DNA of 64,000 bases, from assembly GCA_002839335.1 (NCBI GenBank), contig PGXU01000015.1, positions 1 through 64,000 of the forward strand, written 5' to 3'. This document shows positions 16,980 through 26,297 of this stretch, in pieces (positions within the stretch are counted from its first letter, which is position 1; every line of letters begins with the position of its first letter). Source of the stretch: Spirochaetae bacterium HGW-Spirochaetae-4. GTDB taxonomy: Bacteria; Spirochaetota; Spirochaetia; Sphaerochaetales; Sphaerochaetaceae. Under the pieces are notes generated by a model. It searched no databases and was not told where the DNA came from. It saw only the letters and a program-made list of their open reading frames with translations. A program made the translations under genes and the position numbers.

Positions 16980-18149
16980 TCAGACCACCTTCCTCTTCAC
17001 CCGATAGATCAATGTCAGACAAAGGAAACATGTGGCAAAGATTGCCAACAATCCGAATCCGAACCGTAAGGAGAACGCGCGGGAAACCATGCCGATTATC
17101 CAAGGTCCGAACAATCCGCCCAACCCTGCGATCGAGAAGAAGATTCCCGTCGTTCTCAATCCCACGGTTCCCAACTCGTTCACCAATAAGGCAACCGTCG
17201 TTGGAAACAACGGTGCCATAAGGAATCCTGACAAGGGTAGCAGTATGTGGGCGCGTGGAAACAGTGCCGAGACCGTGGTAATGACCAGTAGTGCGACCAC
17301 ATGGATGACGATGGTCCTCAACAGTCCCACCTTATCGACGTACCAACTGCCGAGGAATCTTCCGATGGTAAGCATGATGAAGAACAACGAGAGGTACGAG
17401 GTTGCCACCCGATCGGACAAGCCGACAGCTTGACGGGCATAGGCGACCAACCATCCGGCGATCCCTGTCTCCAAGGTCATATACCAAAAGAGGAATCCTC
17501 CCAACAAGACGACTTGCAGGTTCAAGACCAGCCGGTCATCCTTTTCATATGGTATTCGCGTCGATATGTTGCTGGAGGAAACTCCTTTGGAGACGGCGAA
17601 TGTAGCGGCTACCAACAGGATTGCGGCAACCCTATAGATCATATGCCAATCGGAATACAGGTTCAGCACCATCGCAGCAAACAACGGAGAGACGATCGAT
17701 CCGAATCCATGGAAGAATGCGAGTCGGTTGAGCTCCCGTCCCACCTGTTCGGGTCGGGCTGCCAATCGTACCGTAAGATTTGCCGACACATCGATCAGGC
17801 CACACCCGCCACCAGTCAGGAAGGTAGCGAAAAGGATTACCGAAACATGATTCGCAAAACCAAATAGGATGACTCCCAGAGCAGTAGTGGCTACCGCAAT
17901 CACCAATAGGCGTGCAACCGCGAACCGTTTCAAAAGGGATACCGAGGAAAGTGTGCCGGCGAAGAATCCGAAATAGGTGATGCCAAGTATCGAACCACCC
18001 AAGGCATAGTCCACTCCGAGTGTGCCCACCATTTCAGCAACCGCAGACCCCTTGAGCACATCGGAAAAACCCATGAAAAAAAACGCCAACGAGGCGACAG
18101 CCAGCATTACCGCAGAAGATGAAATCTGTTTCCCCGTTTTGATCCCCAC
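16980..18149 (-). CDS. MFS transporter (FucP-like sugar permease)
   Basis: A 12-helix-type major facilitator with about 389 residues from the proposed start. Long hydrophobic segments alternate with basic loops, and R-T-R-F-like charged turns are absent, as in FucP-type sugar symporters. The GTG at 18149 is preferred: GAAGG lies six bases upstream and the gene then begins 17 bases after the SDR stop. A GTG at 18215 and an ATG at 18197 are in frame but overlap the SDR gene and have no ribosome site. Its presence beside a full ABC importer means the operon has two uptake or export routes. Confidence 0.82.
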   Translation of the reverse strand: MGIKTGKQISSSAVMLAVASLAFFFMGFSDVLKGSAVAEMVGTLGVDYALGGSILGITYFGFFAGTLSSVSLLKRFAVARLLVIAVATTALGVILFGFANHVSVILFATFLTGGGCGLIDVSANLTVRLAARPEQVGRELNRLAFFHGFGSIVSPLFAAMVLNLYSDWHMIYRVAAILLVAATFAVSKGVSSSNISTRIPYEKDDRLVLNLQVVLLGGFLFWYMTLETGIAGWLVAYARQAVGLSDRVATSYLSLFFIMLTIGRFLGSWYVDKVGLLRTIVIHVVALLVITTVSALFPRAHILLPLSGFLMAPLFPTTVALLVNELGTVGLRTTGIFFSIAGLGGLFGPWIIGMVSRAFSLRFGFGLLAIFATCFLCLTLIYRVKRKVV

Positions 18150-18165
18150 ACCATCCACCTTCTTC

Positions 18166-18945
18166 TCAGATCCCTTTCCCAGCCATGTACCCGCCATCGA
18201 CCAGCAGGAATTCACCCGATATCATCGATGCGGCACTGGAAAGCAGGAACATCACCACTGGAGAGACATCGTCACATTCCAGGAACCGTCCGAGCGGTAT
18301 GAAACTCTCCATCCTCTCGCGTTTCACCGGATCGGAATCCCAAGCCGCCTTCCCCATTTCTGTAAGCACGACTGTCGGACCGACTGCATTGATTCGGATC
18401 CCGCAGCGCCCCAATTCCATCGCGGCGACCTTCACATATCCCAACAGACCCTCTTTGGAGGCGCAATAGGCACTGTGCCGGTCGAATGCGGTCACACTGG
18501 AAAGACTCGCGATATCCACGATACTACCGCATCCCTGTTCCTTCATATATGGGACAACCGCATTGGTCACCAGCATTGGCGCTATGAGATTCACATCCAT
18601 AACATGCTTGAGAGCGGTTGCCGAGAGGGAACCCATCGGCTCCAATATATTGACACCTGCACAATTGACCAACCCGTCGATCCTGCCGAACAATTCGGCA
18701 AAATACTTGACCATGGGACCGATTGATTCCACTTGGGCGAGATCCACAGTGTAGGTGTCACACCGCCAGCCATTGGAAACGGCTTCTTTGTGCAACATTC
18801 GTAGGGCATCCGTATCTCGGCCGGTTATACCCACCCGGGCACCCCTGGCCATCAACTGGAAAGCGATATCCTTTCCTATGCCTTTGGATGAACCCGTGAC
18901 AATCATACAGGTTTCGGAGAAATCGAATGAAACGGTTCCATTCAT
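18166..18945 (-). CDS. short-chain dehydrogenase/reductase (SDR)
   Basis: A classical SDR of 259 residues with T-G-S-S-K-G-I-G at 17-24, N-C-A-G near 94-97, and catalytic Ser147 or 149, Tyr160 and Lys164. Its ATG overlaps the stop codon of the upstream permease by four bases, so it is translationally coupled to the transporter. Likely oxidises or reduces the imported sugar before the glycyl radical step. Confidence 0.88.
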   Translation of the reverse strand: MNGTVSFDFSETCMIVTGSSKGIGKDIAFQLMARGARVGITGRDTDALRMLHKEAVSNGWRCDTYTVDLAQVESIGPMVKYFAELFGRIDGLVNCAGVNILEPMGSLSATALKHVMDVNLIAPMLVTNAVVPYMKEQGCGSIVDIASLSSVTAFDRHSAYCASKEGLLGYVKVAAMELGRCGIRINAVGPTVVLTEMGKAAWDSDPVKRERMESFIPLGRFLECDDVSPVVMFLLSSAASMISGEFLLVDGGYMAGKGI

Positions 18946-19928
18946 CGCTTTTTCCTCCGGGATTTGGTTCCATACACAAAAATCTTTTGCAATAGGATGA
19001 ATCCCAGCAACATGCCTCCGGTAAACAGCTTGATCCAGAAGACACTGAATTGTCCGTTGAACGCTATGATGGATTTGATCAACCCCTGGATGAGCGTGCC
19101 CAGCAGCGTACCCAGAATTGTCCCGTAGCCGCCGGTCATCAAGGTTCCGCCGATAACCGCCGACGCGATCGCCTCCATTTCCAAACCCATGGCGGCCAAG
19201 CCATACCCGGACAACGTGTAGAAGGTATAGATGAAACCTGCGACTGCCGAGCAGAAACCACTGAAGGTATAGACGGCGATCTTTGTCTGGGTGACCGGAA
19301 GCCCCATGAGTATGGCCGACTGCTCGTTACCCCCCACTGCGAAAACATTTCTTCCGAAGCGGGTTCGCCGGGAAATGAACCAACCGATCAGGATCATAGC
19401 CAACAGGGCCATTGCGGGCATGCTGAGTTTGCCATTCCCGATCCTAATTCCAATCGACGAGGCATTGGTATAGAAGGGATGCGTGATCGGCACCGACCCC
19501 AAACTCAACACATACCCCAACCCACGGGCAAAGAACATACCCGCCAAGGTAACAATAAACGGAGGTGTCTTGAAGTACTGGATCATGCCACCCATCAGAA
19601 ACCCGAGTGTCGTACCAAAAAGCAACGCTATGGTAATGACAAATACGTTGTTCATACCGGCTTTGGTCAACACGGCGACGATCATGGCAGTGGTGGAGAT
19701 CACCGCCCCGACCGACAAGTCGATTCCACCCGAGATGATGACGAAGGTCATGCCGACCGCAGTGATACCCAATACTGCGTTGTCCGTCAACAAATTGAGA
19801 AAAACACGTGGAGTCATGAAATTGCGGTAACTGAAACCACCAAAGGCATACAACAGGAGGAATACAATGAATGTAGCCACCAAAGGCATGTCACGACGGG
19901 AAATCTGGAACAATCGTTTGCGGCTCAT
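18942..19928 (-). CDS. ABC transporter permease, YjfF-like
   Basis: A CUT2-family permease of 328 residues. The order of motifs matches E. coli YjfF from the galactofuranose importer: N-L-L-T-D-N-A near residue 46, V-G-M-T-F-V-I-I-S-G-G-I-D-L-S-V-G, then P-P-F-I-V-T-L-A-G-M-F-F-A-R-G and S-V-P-I-T-H-P. It overlaps both neighbours by four bases. With the preceding permease it forms the pore of a YtfQRT/YjfF-type importer, which suggests a furanose-form sugar as substrate; the exact sugar is not known. Confidence 0.87.
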   Translation of the reverse strand: MSRKRLFQISRRDMPLVATFIVFLLLYAFGGFSYRNFMTPRVFLNLLTDNAVLGITAVGMTFVIISGGIDLSVGAVISTTAMIVAVLTKAGMNNVFVITIALLFGTTLGFLMGGMIQYFKTPPFIVTLAGMFFARGLGYVLSLGSVPITHPFYTNASSIGIRIGNGKLSMPAMALLAMILIGWFISRRTRFGRNVFAVGGNEQSAILMGLPVTQTKIAVYTFSGFCSAVAGFIYTFYTLSGYGLAAMGLEMEAIASAVIGGTLMTGGYGTILGTLLGTLIQGLIKSIIAFNGQFSVFWIKLFTGGMLLGFILLQKIFVYGTKSRRKKR

Positions 19929-20974
19929 ATTGCAGATCCCCCCTTGACCATCATCTTGCCTTGTCGTTTACCCATCACTTCCCGCATCTTGTTCGATTGG
20001 ATGATAAGCACGACCACCACTACGATTGCCTTTACCAGGAGCGTGTATTCTGTCGGAATACCCTTGGTCAGGATCGTTGTGGTCAAAGTCTGTATGATGA
20101 GTACTCCGATCACCGTTCCGCCGACATTGTATTTGCCGCCCTCCATCGGTGTCCCACCGATAACGACTGCAAGAATTGCGTCGAGCTCCATATACAATCC
20201 CATGAATCCGGCATCGGCTCCCGTAATGTCGCTTGTCATGACCAGGCCGGACAACCCGGCGGCAAAACCACTGAAGATATAGACGAACAGCAGTACGAGA
20301 CGGGTATTCACACCTGAGAAGTTGCTGGCACTCCTATTGCCACCTACGGCTTGGATATACAGTCCCATAGGAGTCAGCCGGGTGATGGCGGTCCCCAACA
20401 CGATGACCCCCAAGGCGAGCAGGAACGGGAAAGGAAGCCCGAACAGGTATCCCCTACCCACAAACTCGAATCCGGCATGCCTGAAATTGAGTACCTTGCC
20501 CCCGGTCAACAGTTGGGCGAGTCCTCTTCCAGCGGTCATGAGGATGAGCGTTGCGATAAACGGCTGCAATCCGATAAACGATACCATGACGCCGTTGAAT
20601 GCTCCCAATAGGATAGAGGCGACCAACGGAATCAGAATGATCGAGAGCATCGGCGCATAATACTGGGAACCAGCCGAGGTGAGATACTGGGTATTTCCTC
20701 CCCAGACCACCAACGATGCGATCGACCCCGATATGGCGAGCACCGATCCCACGGATATGTCGATCCCACCCGTCGCGATCACATAGGTCATCGCAACTGC
20801 CATGATCAACGTGGGAGCACTCCGTCGCAAGATGTCGATCAATGAACCGAACAAGTGCCCATCCTTGATTGTGATGGCGAAGAACGAATCCGTGAACATC
20901 AGATTGAACAACAGTATCAAGCCCAGGGCGAACAACGGCCATGCTATTCGCGGTATTTGTCGTCCTTTCATCAT
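19925..20974 (-). CDS. ABC transporter permease, YtfT-like
   Basis: A CUT2-family permease of 349 residues with the signature A-T-G-G-I-D-I-S-V-G and the C-terminal V-I-G-G-T-P-M-E-G-G motif. It is the first of two permease genes, in the place of ytfT in the E. coli galactofuranose operon, and its start overlaps the ATPase stop by four bases. Confidence 0.87.
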   Translation of the reverse strand: MMKGRQIPRIAWPLFALGLILLFNLMFTDSFFAITIKDGHLFGSLIDILRRSAPTLIMAVAMTYVIATGGIDISVGSVLAISGSIASLVVWGGNTQYLTSAGSQYYAPMLSIILIPLVASILLGAFNGVMVSFIGLQPFIATLILMTAGRGLAQLLTGGKVLNFRHAGFEFVGRGYLFGLPFPFLLALGVIVLGTAITRLTPMGLYIQAVGGNRSASNFSGVNTRLVLLFVYIFSGFAAGLSGLVMTSDITGADAGFMGLYMELDAILAVVIGGTPMEGGKYNVGGTVIGVLIIQTLTTTILTKGIPTEYTLLVKAIVVVVVLIIQSNKMREVMGKRQGKMMVKGGSAI

Positions 20975-22488
20975 ACTTTCCTATCCCCTTTTGCCGCAAT
21001 CCTGACCATGATTTCCTGCTCCGAGATTTCCTCTCCCAGCAATTCTCCGACGATATTTCGGTTTTGCAGGATATATACACGGTTTGAACAGCGCACCACT
21101 TCTTCGATTTCCGATGATACGAAGACGATCCCCATACCTTGCTTGCTCAATTCGACCAGCAACCGCTGTATTTCCATCTTTGCACCGACATCGATACCAC
21201 GTGTCGGTTCGTCGACAATCAATAGTTCCGGATTGGTGGCAAGCCAACGGGCCAAGATCACCTTCTGCTGGTTACCCCCCGAGAGGGTCTCGATCGGTTG
21301 GTTCACACCGGAGGTCTTGATGGAAAGCATACCGATGTACTTCTCCGCCAATTCGGTCTGTTTGCGGATACTGATATTGTGCAGCCACCCCTTCTTCACC
21401 TGTAGTGCGAGAACGATATTTTCCCGTACCGACAAACCGGAAATGATTCCTTCCTGCTTGCGGTCCTCCGGACTCAGGGCCAGATGATGGGCGATTGCCT
21501 TCCGTGGGGAATTGAGGTTGACCCGTTTTCCCTTGATATGGAGTTCTCCCCCTTCCGGTTTTTGCGTGCCGAACAACAGGTTGGTGATTTCTGTCCTACC
21601 CGAACCGAGCAATCCTGCCAACCCGACAATATCTCCCTTGCGTACCTTCAGATCGAAAGGATTCATGTAATTGGTCTTTTCCATTCCCTTCACATCGATC
21701 AGGTTGGCATCGTCACCGGTTTCCACATGGTTCGAGATACTGTCGAAATTCTTCAGATCATCGAGGGATTTTCCCATCAACTTCGACACCAGGTCCAGCT
21801 TGGTCATTGACGGGGTCGCATACTCGCCGACATATTTGCCGTTGCGCAGTACGGTGATCCGATCAGTGATCTCAAATACCTGATCAAGAAAGTGGGTCAC
21901 AAAAATTATCGCATGGCCTTGCTCTTTCAACCGACGCATCTGCTTGAAGAGCTTCTCGACCTCATCGGCATTGAGGCTCGATGTAGGTTCATCCAGAATC
22001 AACAGTTTCGAGTCCAGTTCCAAAGCCCTGGCAATTGCAACCATCTGCTGGATGGCGATCGAATAATTCCCCAGCAATTCGGTGACATCGATATCGATAT
22101 CGAATTTCTCAAGGATCCCTGCGGCCCGCCGATTCATTGTTTTCCAATCGATTCCAACGGTACCGGTGGGTTGTCGGCCGATCGCGAGATTCTCGGCGAC
22201 CGACAGATTGGTCAACAAGTTGACCTCTTGGTACACCGTACTGATTCCCAATGCTTCGGCGTGCAAAGGAGAGGTCGGATGTATTTCCTGACCGTCGAGC
22301 ACAATCGTACCGGCGTCCTTCTGGTATACGCCAGTGATGACTTTGATCAGAGTCGACTTCCCAGCCCCGTTCTCTCCCATCAAACCGTGGATTTCGCCCC
22401 TTTCGAGGGCGAAATCCACATCTGCGAGAGCGGTGACACCTGGGAAAACCTTATAGACGTTGTGAACCTCTAGGAGTTTTCCACCCAT
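20971..22488 (-). CDS. ABC transporter tandem ATPase, YtfR-like
   Basis: Energises the YtfQRT/YjfF-type importer. Of 505 residues, the first half has Walker A G-E-N-G-A-G-K-S-T and Walker B L-I-L-D-E-P-T; the second has L-L-G-S-G-R-T-E (no lysine, as usual), L-S-G-G-N-Q-Q-K and an intact V-D-E-P-T-R-G. It starts 17 bases after the binding-protein stop, and unlike some other binding-protein genes here there is no hairpin in that gap. Confidence 0.93.
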   Translation of the reverse strand: MGGKLLEVHNVYKVFPGVTALADVDFALERGEIHGLMGENGAGKSTLIKVITGVYQKDAGTIVLDGQEIHPTSPLHAEALGISTVYQEVNLLTNLSVAENLAIGRQPTGTVGIDWKTMNRRAAGILEKFDIDIDVTELLGNYSIAIQQMVAIARALELDSKLLILDEPTSSLNADEVEKLFKQMRRLKEQGHAIIFVTHFLDQVFEITDRITVLRNGKYVGEYATPSMTKLDLVSKLMGKSLDDLKNFDSISNHVETGDDANLIDVKGMEKTNYMNPFDLKVRKGDIVGLAGLLGSGRTEITNLLFGTQKPEGGELHIKGKRVNLNSPRKAIAHHLALSPEDRKQEGIISGLSVRENIVLALQVKKGWLHNISIRKQTELAEKYIGMLSIKTSGVNQPIETLSGGNQQKVILARWLATNPELLIVDEPTRGIDVGAKMEIQRLLVELSKQGMGIVFVSSEIEEVVRCSNRVYILQNRNIVGELLGEEISEQEIMVRIAAKGDRKV

Positions 22489-22505
22489 TGCACACTCCTC
22501 TTGTT

Positions 22506-23471
22506 CTAGAACTTTCTTCCACCGATGAGGGCTGCCGCATCTGCCATGCGGAAAATGCCGTCTTCAGATTTTACCCACTTGGGTACAGACTCGCCGCGCC
22601 ATGCTGCCTCGAGGGCATCGAAACCTTGGGGTCCGAGCAACGGGGTGCATTCTACAAGTGCGTTCAAATCCCCATCGACCATGGCTTGGAATCCGTCCCT
22701 GACACCATCGATCGAGTAGACGAGAATGTCTTTGCCCGGATCCATTCCGTATTCCTTGATAGCCTGGATGGCACCGATCGCCATGTCGTCATTATGTGCA
22801 TACACGACATCGATGTTCTTTCCTTCAGCCTTCAGGAACGCTTCCATGACTTCCTTACCCTTGGTCCTGTTGAAATCGCCAGTCTGGGAAAGGATAATCT
22901 TCATTCCGGGGTTCGCATTCACGACTTTCTCGAAACCAGCTTTCCGTTCGATCGCCGGATCGGCACCGGGAGTTCCCTGTAGTTCGACGATATTGGCTTT
23001 TCCCTTGGTGTCTGCCAAAACTAGCTTTCCAACCTCTTCGCCTTCCCACACGAAATCGGAACCGATGAAGGTCACGAACAGGTCTTCGCTTTCATCGACT
23101 TTCCGGTCGAGCAGGACGACTGGGATTCCGGCTTCCTTCGCTTCACGAAGCACAGGACCGAAACCAGTGGTAACCTGCGGAGCGAGCAGAATGCCATCCA
23201 CGCCCTGGGCGATGAAAGAGCGGACTGCAGCGATCTGGTTGGCTTGGCTGGACTGCGCGTCGTTGTACTGGAGTACGTAGCCACGGTTGGCGGCCTCTTC
23301 CTTCACCGACTCGGTCTCAGCCCATCTCCATGCCTGTTGGCTGTCACATTGCGAGAACCCGATAACCTTCGGGGCATCGGCTGCCGCTTCGGTTTGACCA
23401 GCGCCAAAGATGCTTCCTGCGGAAAGCACCAGCAGGGCAACCATCATAAGAACCATGATGTTCCTTTTCAT
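22506..23471 (-). CDS. periplasmic furanose-binding protein, YtfQ-like
   Basis: The receptor of the importer, 321 residues. The signal peptide ends in A-G-Q-T-E-A-A without a lipobox. Several stretches closely follow E. coli YtfQ (galactofuranose receptor): V-I-G-F-S-Q near the N-terminus, S-F-I-A-Q-G-V-D, T-K-G-K-E-V-M-E-A-F, and V-Y-A-H-N-D-D-M-A-I-G-A-I-Q-A-I. It is the first gene of an 11-kb operon that ends with the glycyl radical enzyme, the cupin and the hydrolase. A related lipoprotein sensor is encoded on the other strand. Confidence 0.92.
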   Translation of the reverse strand: MKRNIMVLMMVALLVLSAGSIFGAGQTEAAADAPKVIGFSQCDSQQAWRWAETESVKEEAANRGYVLQYNDAQSSQANQIAAVRSFIAQGVDGILLAPQVTTGFGPVLREAKEAGIPVVLLDRKVDESEDLFVTFIGSDFVWEGEEVGKLVLADTKGKANIVELQGTPGADPAIERKAGFEKVVNANPGMKIILSQTGDFNRTKGKEVMEAFLKAEGKNIDVVYAHNDDMAIGAIQAIKEYGMDPGKDILVYSIDGVRDGFQAMVDGDLNALVECTPLLGPQGFDALEAAWRGESVPKWVKSEDGIFRMADAAALIGGRKF

Positions 23472-23502
23472 AACATAATCCTCCTCTTGGAATTGTATGT
23501 TT

Positions 23503-23532
23503 ATTGTATGGCGCCTTCCTTCGTGCTGTAAA
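23503..23532 (-). promoter_or_regulatory. candidate promoter of the glycyl radical operon
   Basis: On the minus strand TTTACA (23527-23532) and TACAAT (23503-23508) are 18 bases apart, about 30 bases upstream of the first ATG. The response regulator encoded nearby is the likely activator, but no clear AraC-type direct repeat was picked out. Confidence 0.45.
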
Positions 23533-23583
23533 TTTCACTTTCTTGTCTTATCGTATCAATATTATGTCCTGCCCTTATTCTCC

Positions 23584-23612
23584 TTGACGGGGGTAGACTC
23601 CCATTATACCAT
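23584..23612 (+). promoter_or_regulatory. candidate promoter of the sensor operon
   Basis: TTGACG (23584-23589) and TACCAT (23607-23612) are 17 bases apart, with the ATG of the lipoprotein gene 17 bases further on. The same 158-base divergent gap holds the promoter of the transporter operon. Confidence 0.4.
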
Positions 23613-23629
23613 TACGAAGTTGGAAAACC

Positions 23630-24616
23630 ATGAAGAAATATATTACACTCGCACTCCTTGTCGTTATTCTCTTTTCCAGTTGCTCCCCAGTGAAGGACGA
23701 CCAGTCTCCACGCACATCGGAGACTGCGAAGGTGCAGGTTTCGGATACCCGGTTGATCGTGGGATTCTCCCAGATGAACCATATAAATCCGTGGCGCGTA
23801 GCTGAAACCAATGATATGCGACAAGTAGCCGAGGAACGGGAAATCAACTTGTTGGTCGCGGATGCCGACAGCTCGATCGAGAAACAGACCCAGGATATCA
23901 GGGACTTCATCGCTCAAGGTGCCCAATATATCGTCTGTACTCCATTCACGTATGATGGATATCAGGAAGTTGTGGATATCTGCAAAGAGGCTGGAGTTCC
24001 CCTGATCATGCTGGACAGGGAAATCGCCGGAACCGGTGGAGTCGATTTCCTCACGTTCATCGGGTCCGATTTCTATCAGGAGGGAGTTCGTGCCGCCAAG
24101 TGGCTAGCCGAAGTCATGGGAAACAATGCCAAGATTGTCGAACTCCATGGGAACGAGGGTTCCTCCTGTGGAATCGATCGTGCCAACGGGTTCCATGATG
24201 GTATCCGAACGATCGAGGGTATGGAAGTTGTGGCCTTCGGCTATGCGGACTTTGAACGGATAAAAGGCCAGGATGTGATGGAAGATATCATCCTCTCCTT
24301 TGGGAAGGAGTTCAATGCCGTCTACGCGCATAACGATGAAATGGCAATCGGCGCGATACAGGCACTCAAGGCAGCCAATATCAGGCCGAATACCGACGTG
24401 ACGATCATAAGCATAGACGGTAGCAAGGATGCATTGAAATCCATAATCGCCGGAGAACTTGGCGCAACGATCGAATGTACTCCCCGGCTCGCCAAGACGG
24501 TGTTCGACACGATCGCGGACCATCTGCTCGGTAAAGAGATACCGCCAAAGATCATAATCGAAGACCGTCTCTTCGATTCTTCAAATGCGATAGAGCTGTT
24601 CGATGAAGGTTTTTAA
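23630..24616 (+). CDS. YtfQ-like sugar-binding lipoprotein (sensor component)
   Basis: A 328-residue periplasmic-binding-protein homologue with a lipoprotein signal (L-F-S-S-C, Cys18). It resembles the transport receptor across the gap: V-G-F-S-Q-M, D-F-I-A-Q-G-A-Q, F-I-G-S-D-F, and Y-A-H-N-D-E-M-A-I-G-A-I-Q-A-L. Its gene overlaps the histidine kinase gene by 14 bases, and there is no transporter gene beside it on this strand. The best reading is a membrane-anchored receptor that presents the bound sugar to the kinase, as in three-component sugar sensing systems. It could instead feed the transporter as a second receptor. Confidence 0.82.
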   Translation: MKKYITLALLVVILFSSCSPVKDDQSPRTSETAKVQVSDTRLIVGFSQMNHINPWRVAETNDMRQVAEEREINLLVADADSSIEKQTQDIRDFIAQGAQYIVCTPFTYDGYQEVVDICKEAGVPLIMLDREIAGTGGVDFLTFIGSDFYQEGVRAAKWLAEVMGNNAKIVELHGNEGSSCGIDRANGFHDGIRTIEGMEVVAFGYADFERIKGQDVMEDIILSFGKEFNAVYAHNDEMAIGAIQALKAANIRPNTDVTIISIDGSKDALKSIIAGELGATIECTPRLAKTVFDTIADHLLGKEIPPKIIIEDRLFDSSNAIELFDEGF

Positions 24617-26294
24617 ATGGTTTCCGCCTAAGAAGAATTCCTTGGGCAACAGGATATTCGTTCTCACCATGACCATCACCTTGAGTATGGTGGCGTTGCT
24701 TGGATTCACGTTCAGCTACCTTTCCACCAACATTATCAAGGACCACCTGCAGACAGTCCTGGTCGCAATTGTCGACAGCAATGCCATAGAGATCGAAAAT
24801 CTGTTGGACAATGCATTGAAAAATGCCTTGAGGATAACGAACGATCCGAAGATCCAAGCGGTCTTACGGAATCCCCGTCCTGTTTCCATTGCGGAAGCAT
24901 ATTCCCTGGAGTTGGAGATGGACAACCAGCTATCGTTTGTCCAGAACTATGTCGACCACCTGTTCGGCTTTTATATCATCGGAGCCAACGGGATGCAATT
25001 CAAGTCGAACTTCTCCTCGCCCATTTACCAGGATTGGAAGGATTTCGATTGGTACCAACGCATTATTGCAAGTGACAGTCCGGTCTGGTTCGACCCGCAT
25101 GAGGGTTCATTTACCGTCAACACTATCGGTCAACCGTTGGTAACCATGGGATTGCGGATCATGGACAAATCCACGGGAAACATCCTCGGGGCTTTGTTGA
25201 CCGATATCGAGGTTTCAACCTTATCATCGATTGTCCGGAAAGGGATGGGTGAGACCGGGCATTTCATACTGACAAGTTCGGACAAGTCGATCATCTCCCA
25301 ATCGGCGAATGAAACCAACAATTCGGAATACAGCTTCTCCTACACGAAGGATATTTCCTTGGCGGGATGGGAACTCACCGGCTATCTGCATCCATCCCTC
25401 ATCGAAAACTCCGTGTTGTCCATGATCACCCCCATACTGATCCTCATTGCGATCATCGCTATCATCGTATTGTTCGCATCCAGCTCCATATCGTACCGGA
25501 TAACAGCGCAACTGCGAGAATTGGCGTCTCTGATGGAGGTCGTGCAGTCGGGAAACTTCCGTGTCACCATGGATACGTCAGGCGATGACGAAGTCGCCCT
25601 ATTGGGATCGACCTTCAACGTCATGGTCTCGCAGATCAACAATCTCCTGCGGGATTTGCATGATGAGCATGAAAAACTCCGCATTGCGGAAATGAAGACA
25701 CTCGAAGCCCAGATCAATCCGCATTTCCTGTACAACACACTGGATTCGATCATTTGGCTTGCACGAAAGGGAAAGATGGATGATGTGACCCGGCTGGTGT
25801 ATTCCCTGTCCAAACTATTGCGTATCGGCCTCAATAGGGGCAGGACCATGGTCACCATCGAAGAGGAGATCGAACATATCACCAACTATCTGATAATACA
25901 AGAAGTCCGTTATGCCGATGACTTCATCTATGAAATCATCATTCCCGACTCGATACTCAAGAACAAGACACTCAAGCTGATCCTGCAACCGCTGGTTGAA
26001 AACGCAATCATCCATGGTGTGCAGCAATCGGATACATCGGAAAAAATCACCATTGTAGGAGAAGAATCCGGTACGGATATACTCATACGTGTCACGAATT
26101 CAGGTCCACAGGTTCCGCAAGACCGCCTTGATGAGATAAACCTGTTGCTCGAAGAGGGAAGCGAATCGGATTTTGGACTGGGGTTGCGGAATGTGAATGA
26201 GCGGATTAAACTTTATTTCGGCCAACAGTATGGGTTGCACTTCTCGTCGAATTCAGAAGGGACAACCGTGATTGTCCATATACCAAGGATTTAA
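24603..26294 (+). CDS. sensor histidine kinase (YesM/LytS type)
   Basis: A 563-residue membrane kinase. One membrane segment is at about residues 18-40, an extracytoplasmic Cache-like domain follows to about 265, and a second segment is at about 272-297. Then come a HAMP region (about 298-350), the phosphoacceptor helix Q-I-N-P-H-F-L-Y-N-T-L with His374, and an ATPase domain with V-E-N-A-I-I-H-G and G-L-G-L-R-N-V. It probably senses the lipoprotein from the overlapping upstream gene. The response regulator gene begins three bases after its stop. Confidence 0.93.
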   Translation: MKVFKWFPPKKNSLGNRIFVLTMTITLSMVALLGFTFSYLSTNIIKDHLQTVLVAIVDSNAIEIENLLDNALKNALRITNDPKIQAVLRNPRPVSIAEAYSLELEMDNQLSFVQNYVDHLFGFYIIGANGMQFKSNFSSPIYQDWKDFDWYQRIIASDSPVWFDPHEGSFTVNTIGQPLVTMGLRIMDKSTGNILGALLTDIEVSTLSSIVRKGMGETGHFILTSSDKSIISQSANETNNSEYSFSYTKDISLAGWELTGYLHPSLIENSVLSMITPILILIAIIAIIVLFASSSISYRITAQLRELASLMEVVQSGNFRVTMDTSGDDEVALLGSTFNVMVSQINNLLRDLHDEHEKLRIAEMKTLEAQINPHFLYNTLDSIIWLARKGKMDDVTRLVYSLSKLLRIGLNRGRTMVTIEEEIEHITNYLIIQEVRYADDFIYEIIIPDSILKNKTLKLILQPLVENAIIHGVQQSDTSEKITIVGEESGTDILIRVTNSGPQVPQDRLDEINLLLEEGSESDFGLGLRNVNERIKLYFGQQYGLHFSSNSEGTTVIVHIPRI

Positions 26295-26297
26295 AGT

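Noticed and set aside
18150-18215. Longer N-terminus for the MFS transporter
   Set aside because: It would overlap the SDR gene by 50 bases without a ribosome site; the GTG at 18149 has GAAGG at good spacing.
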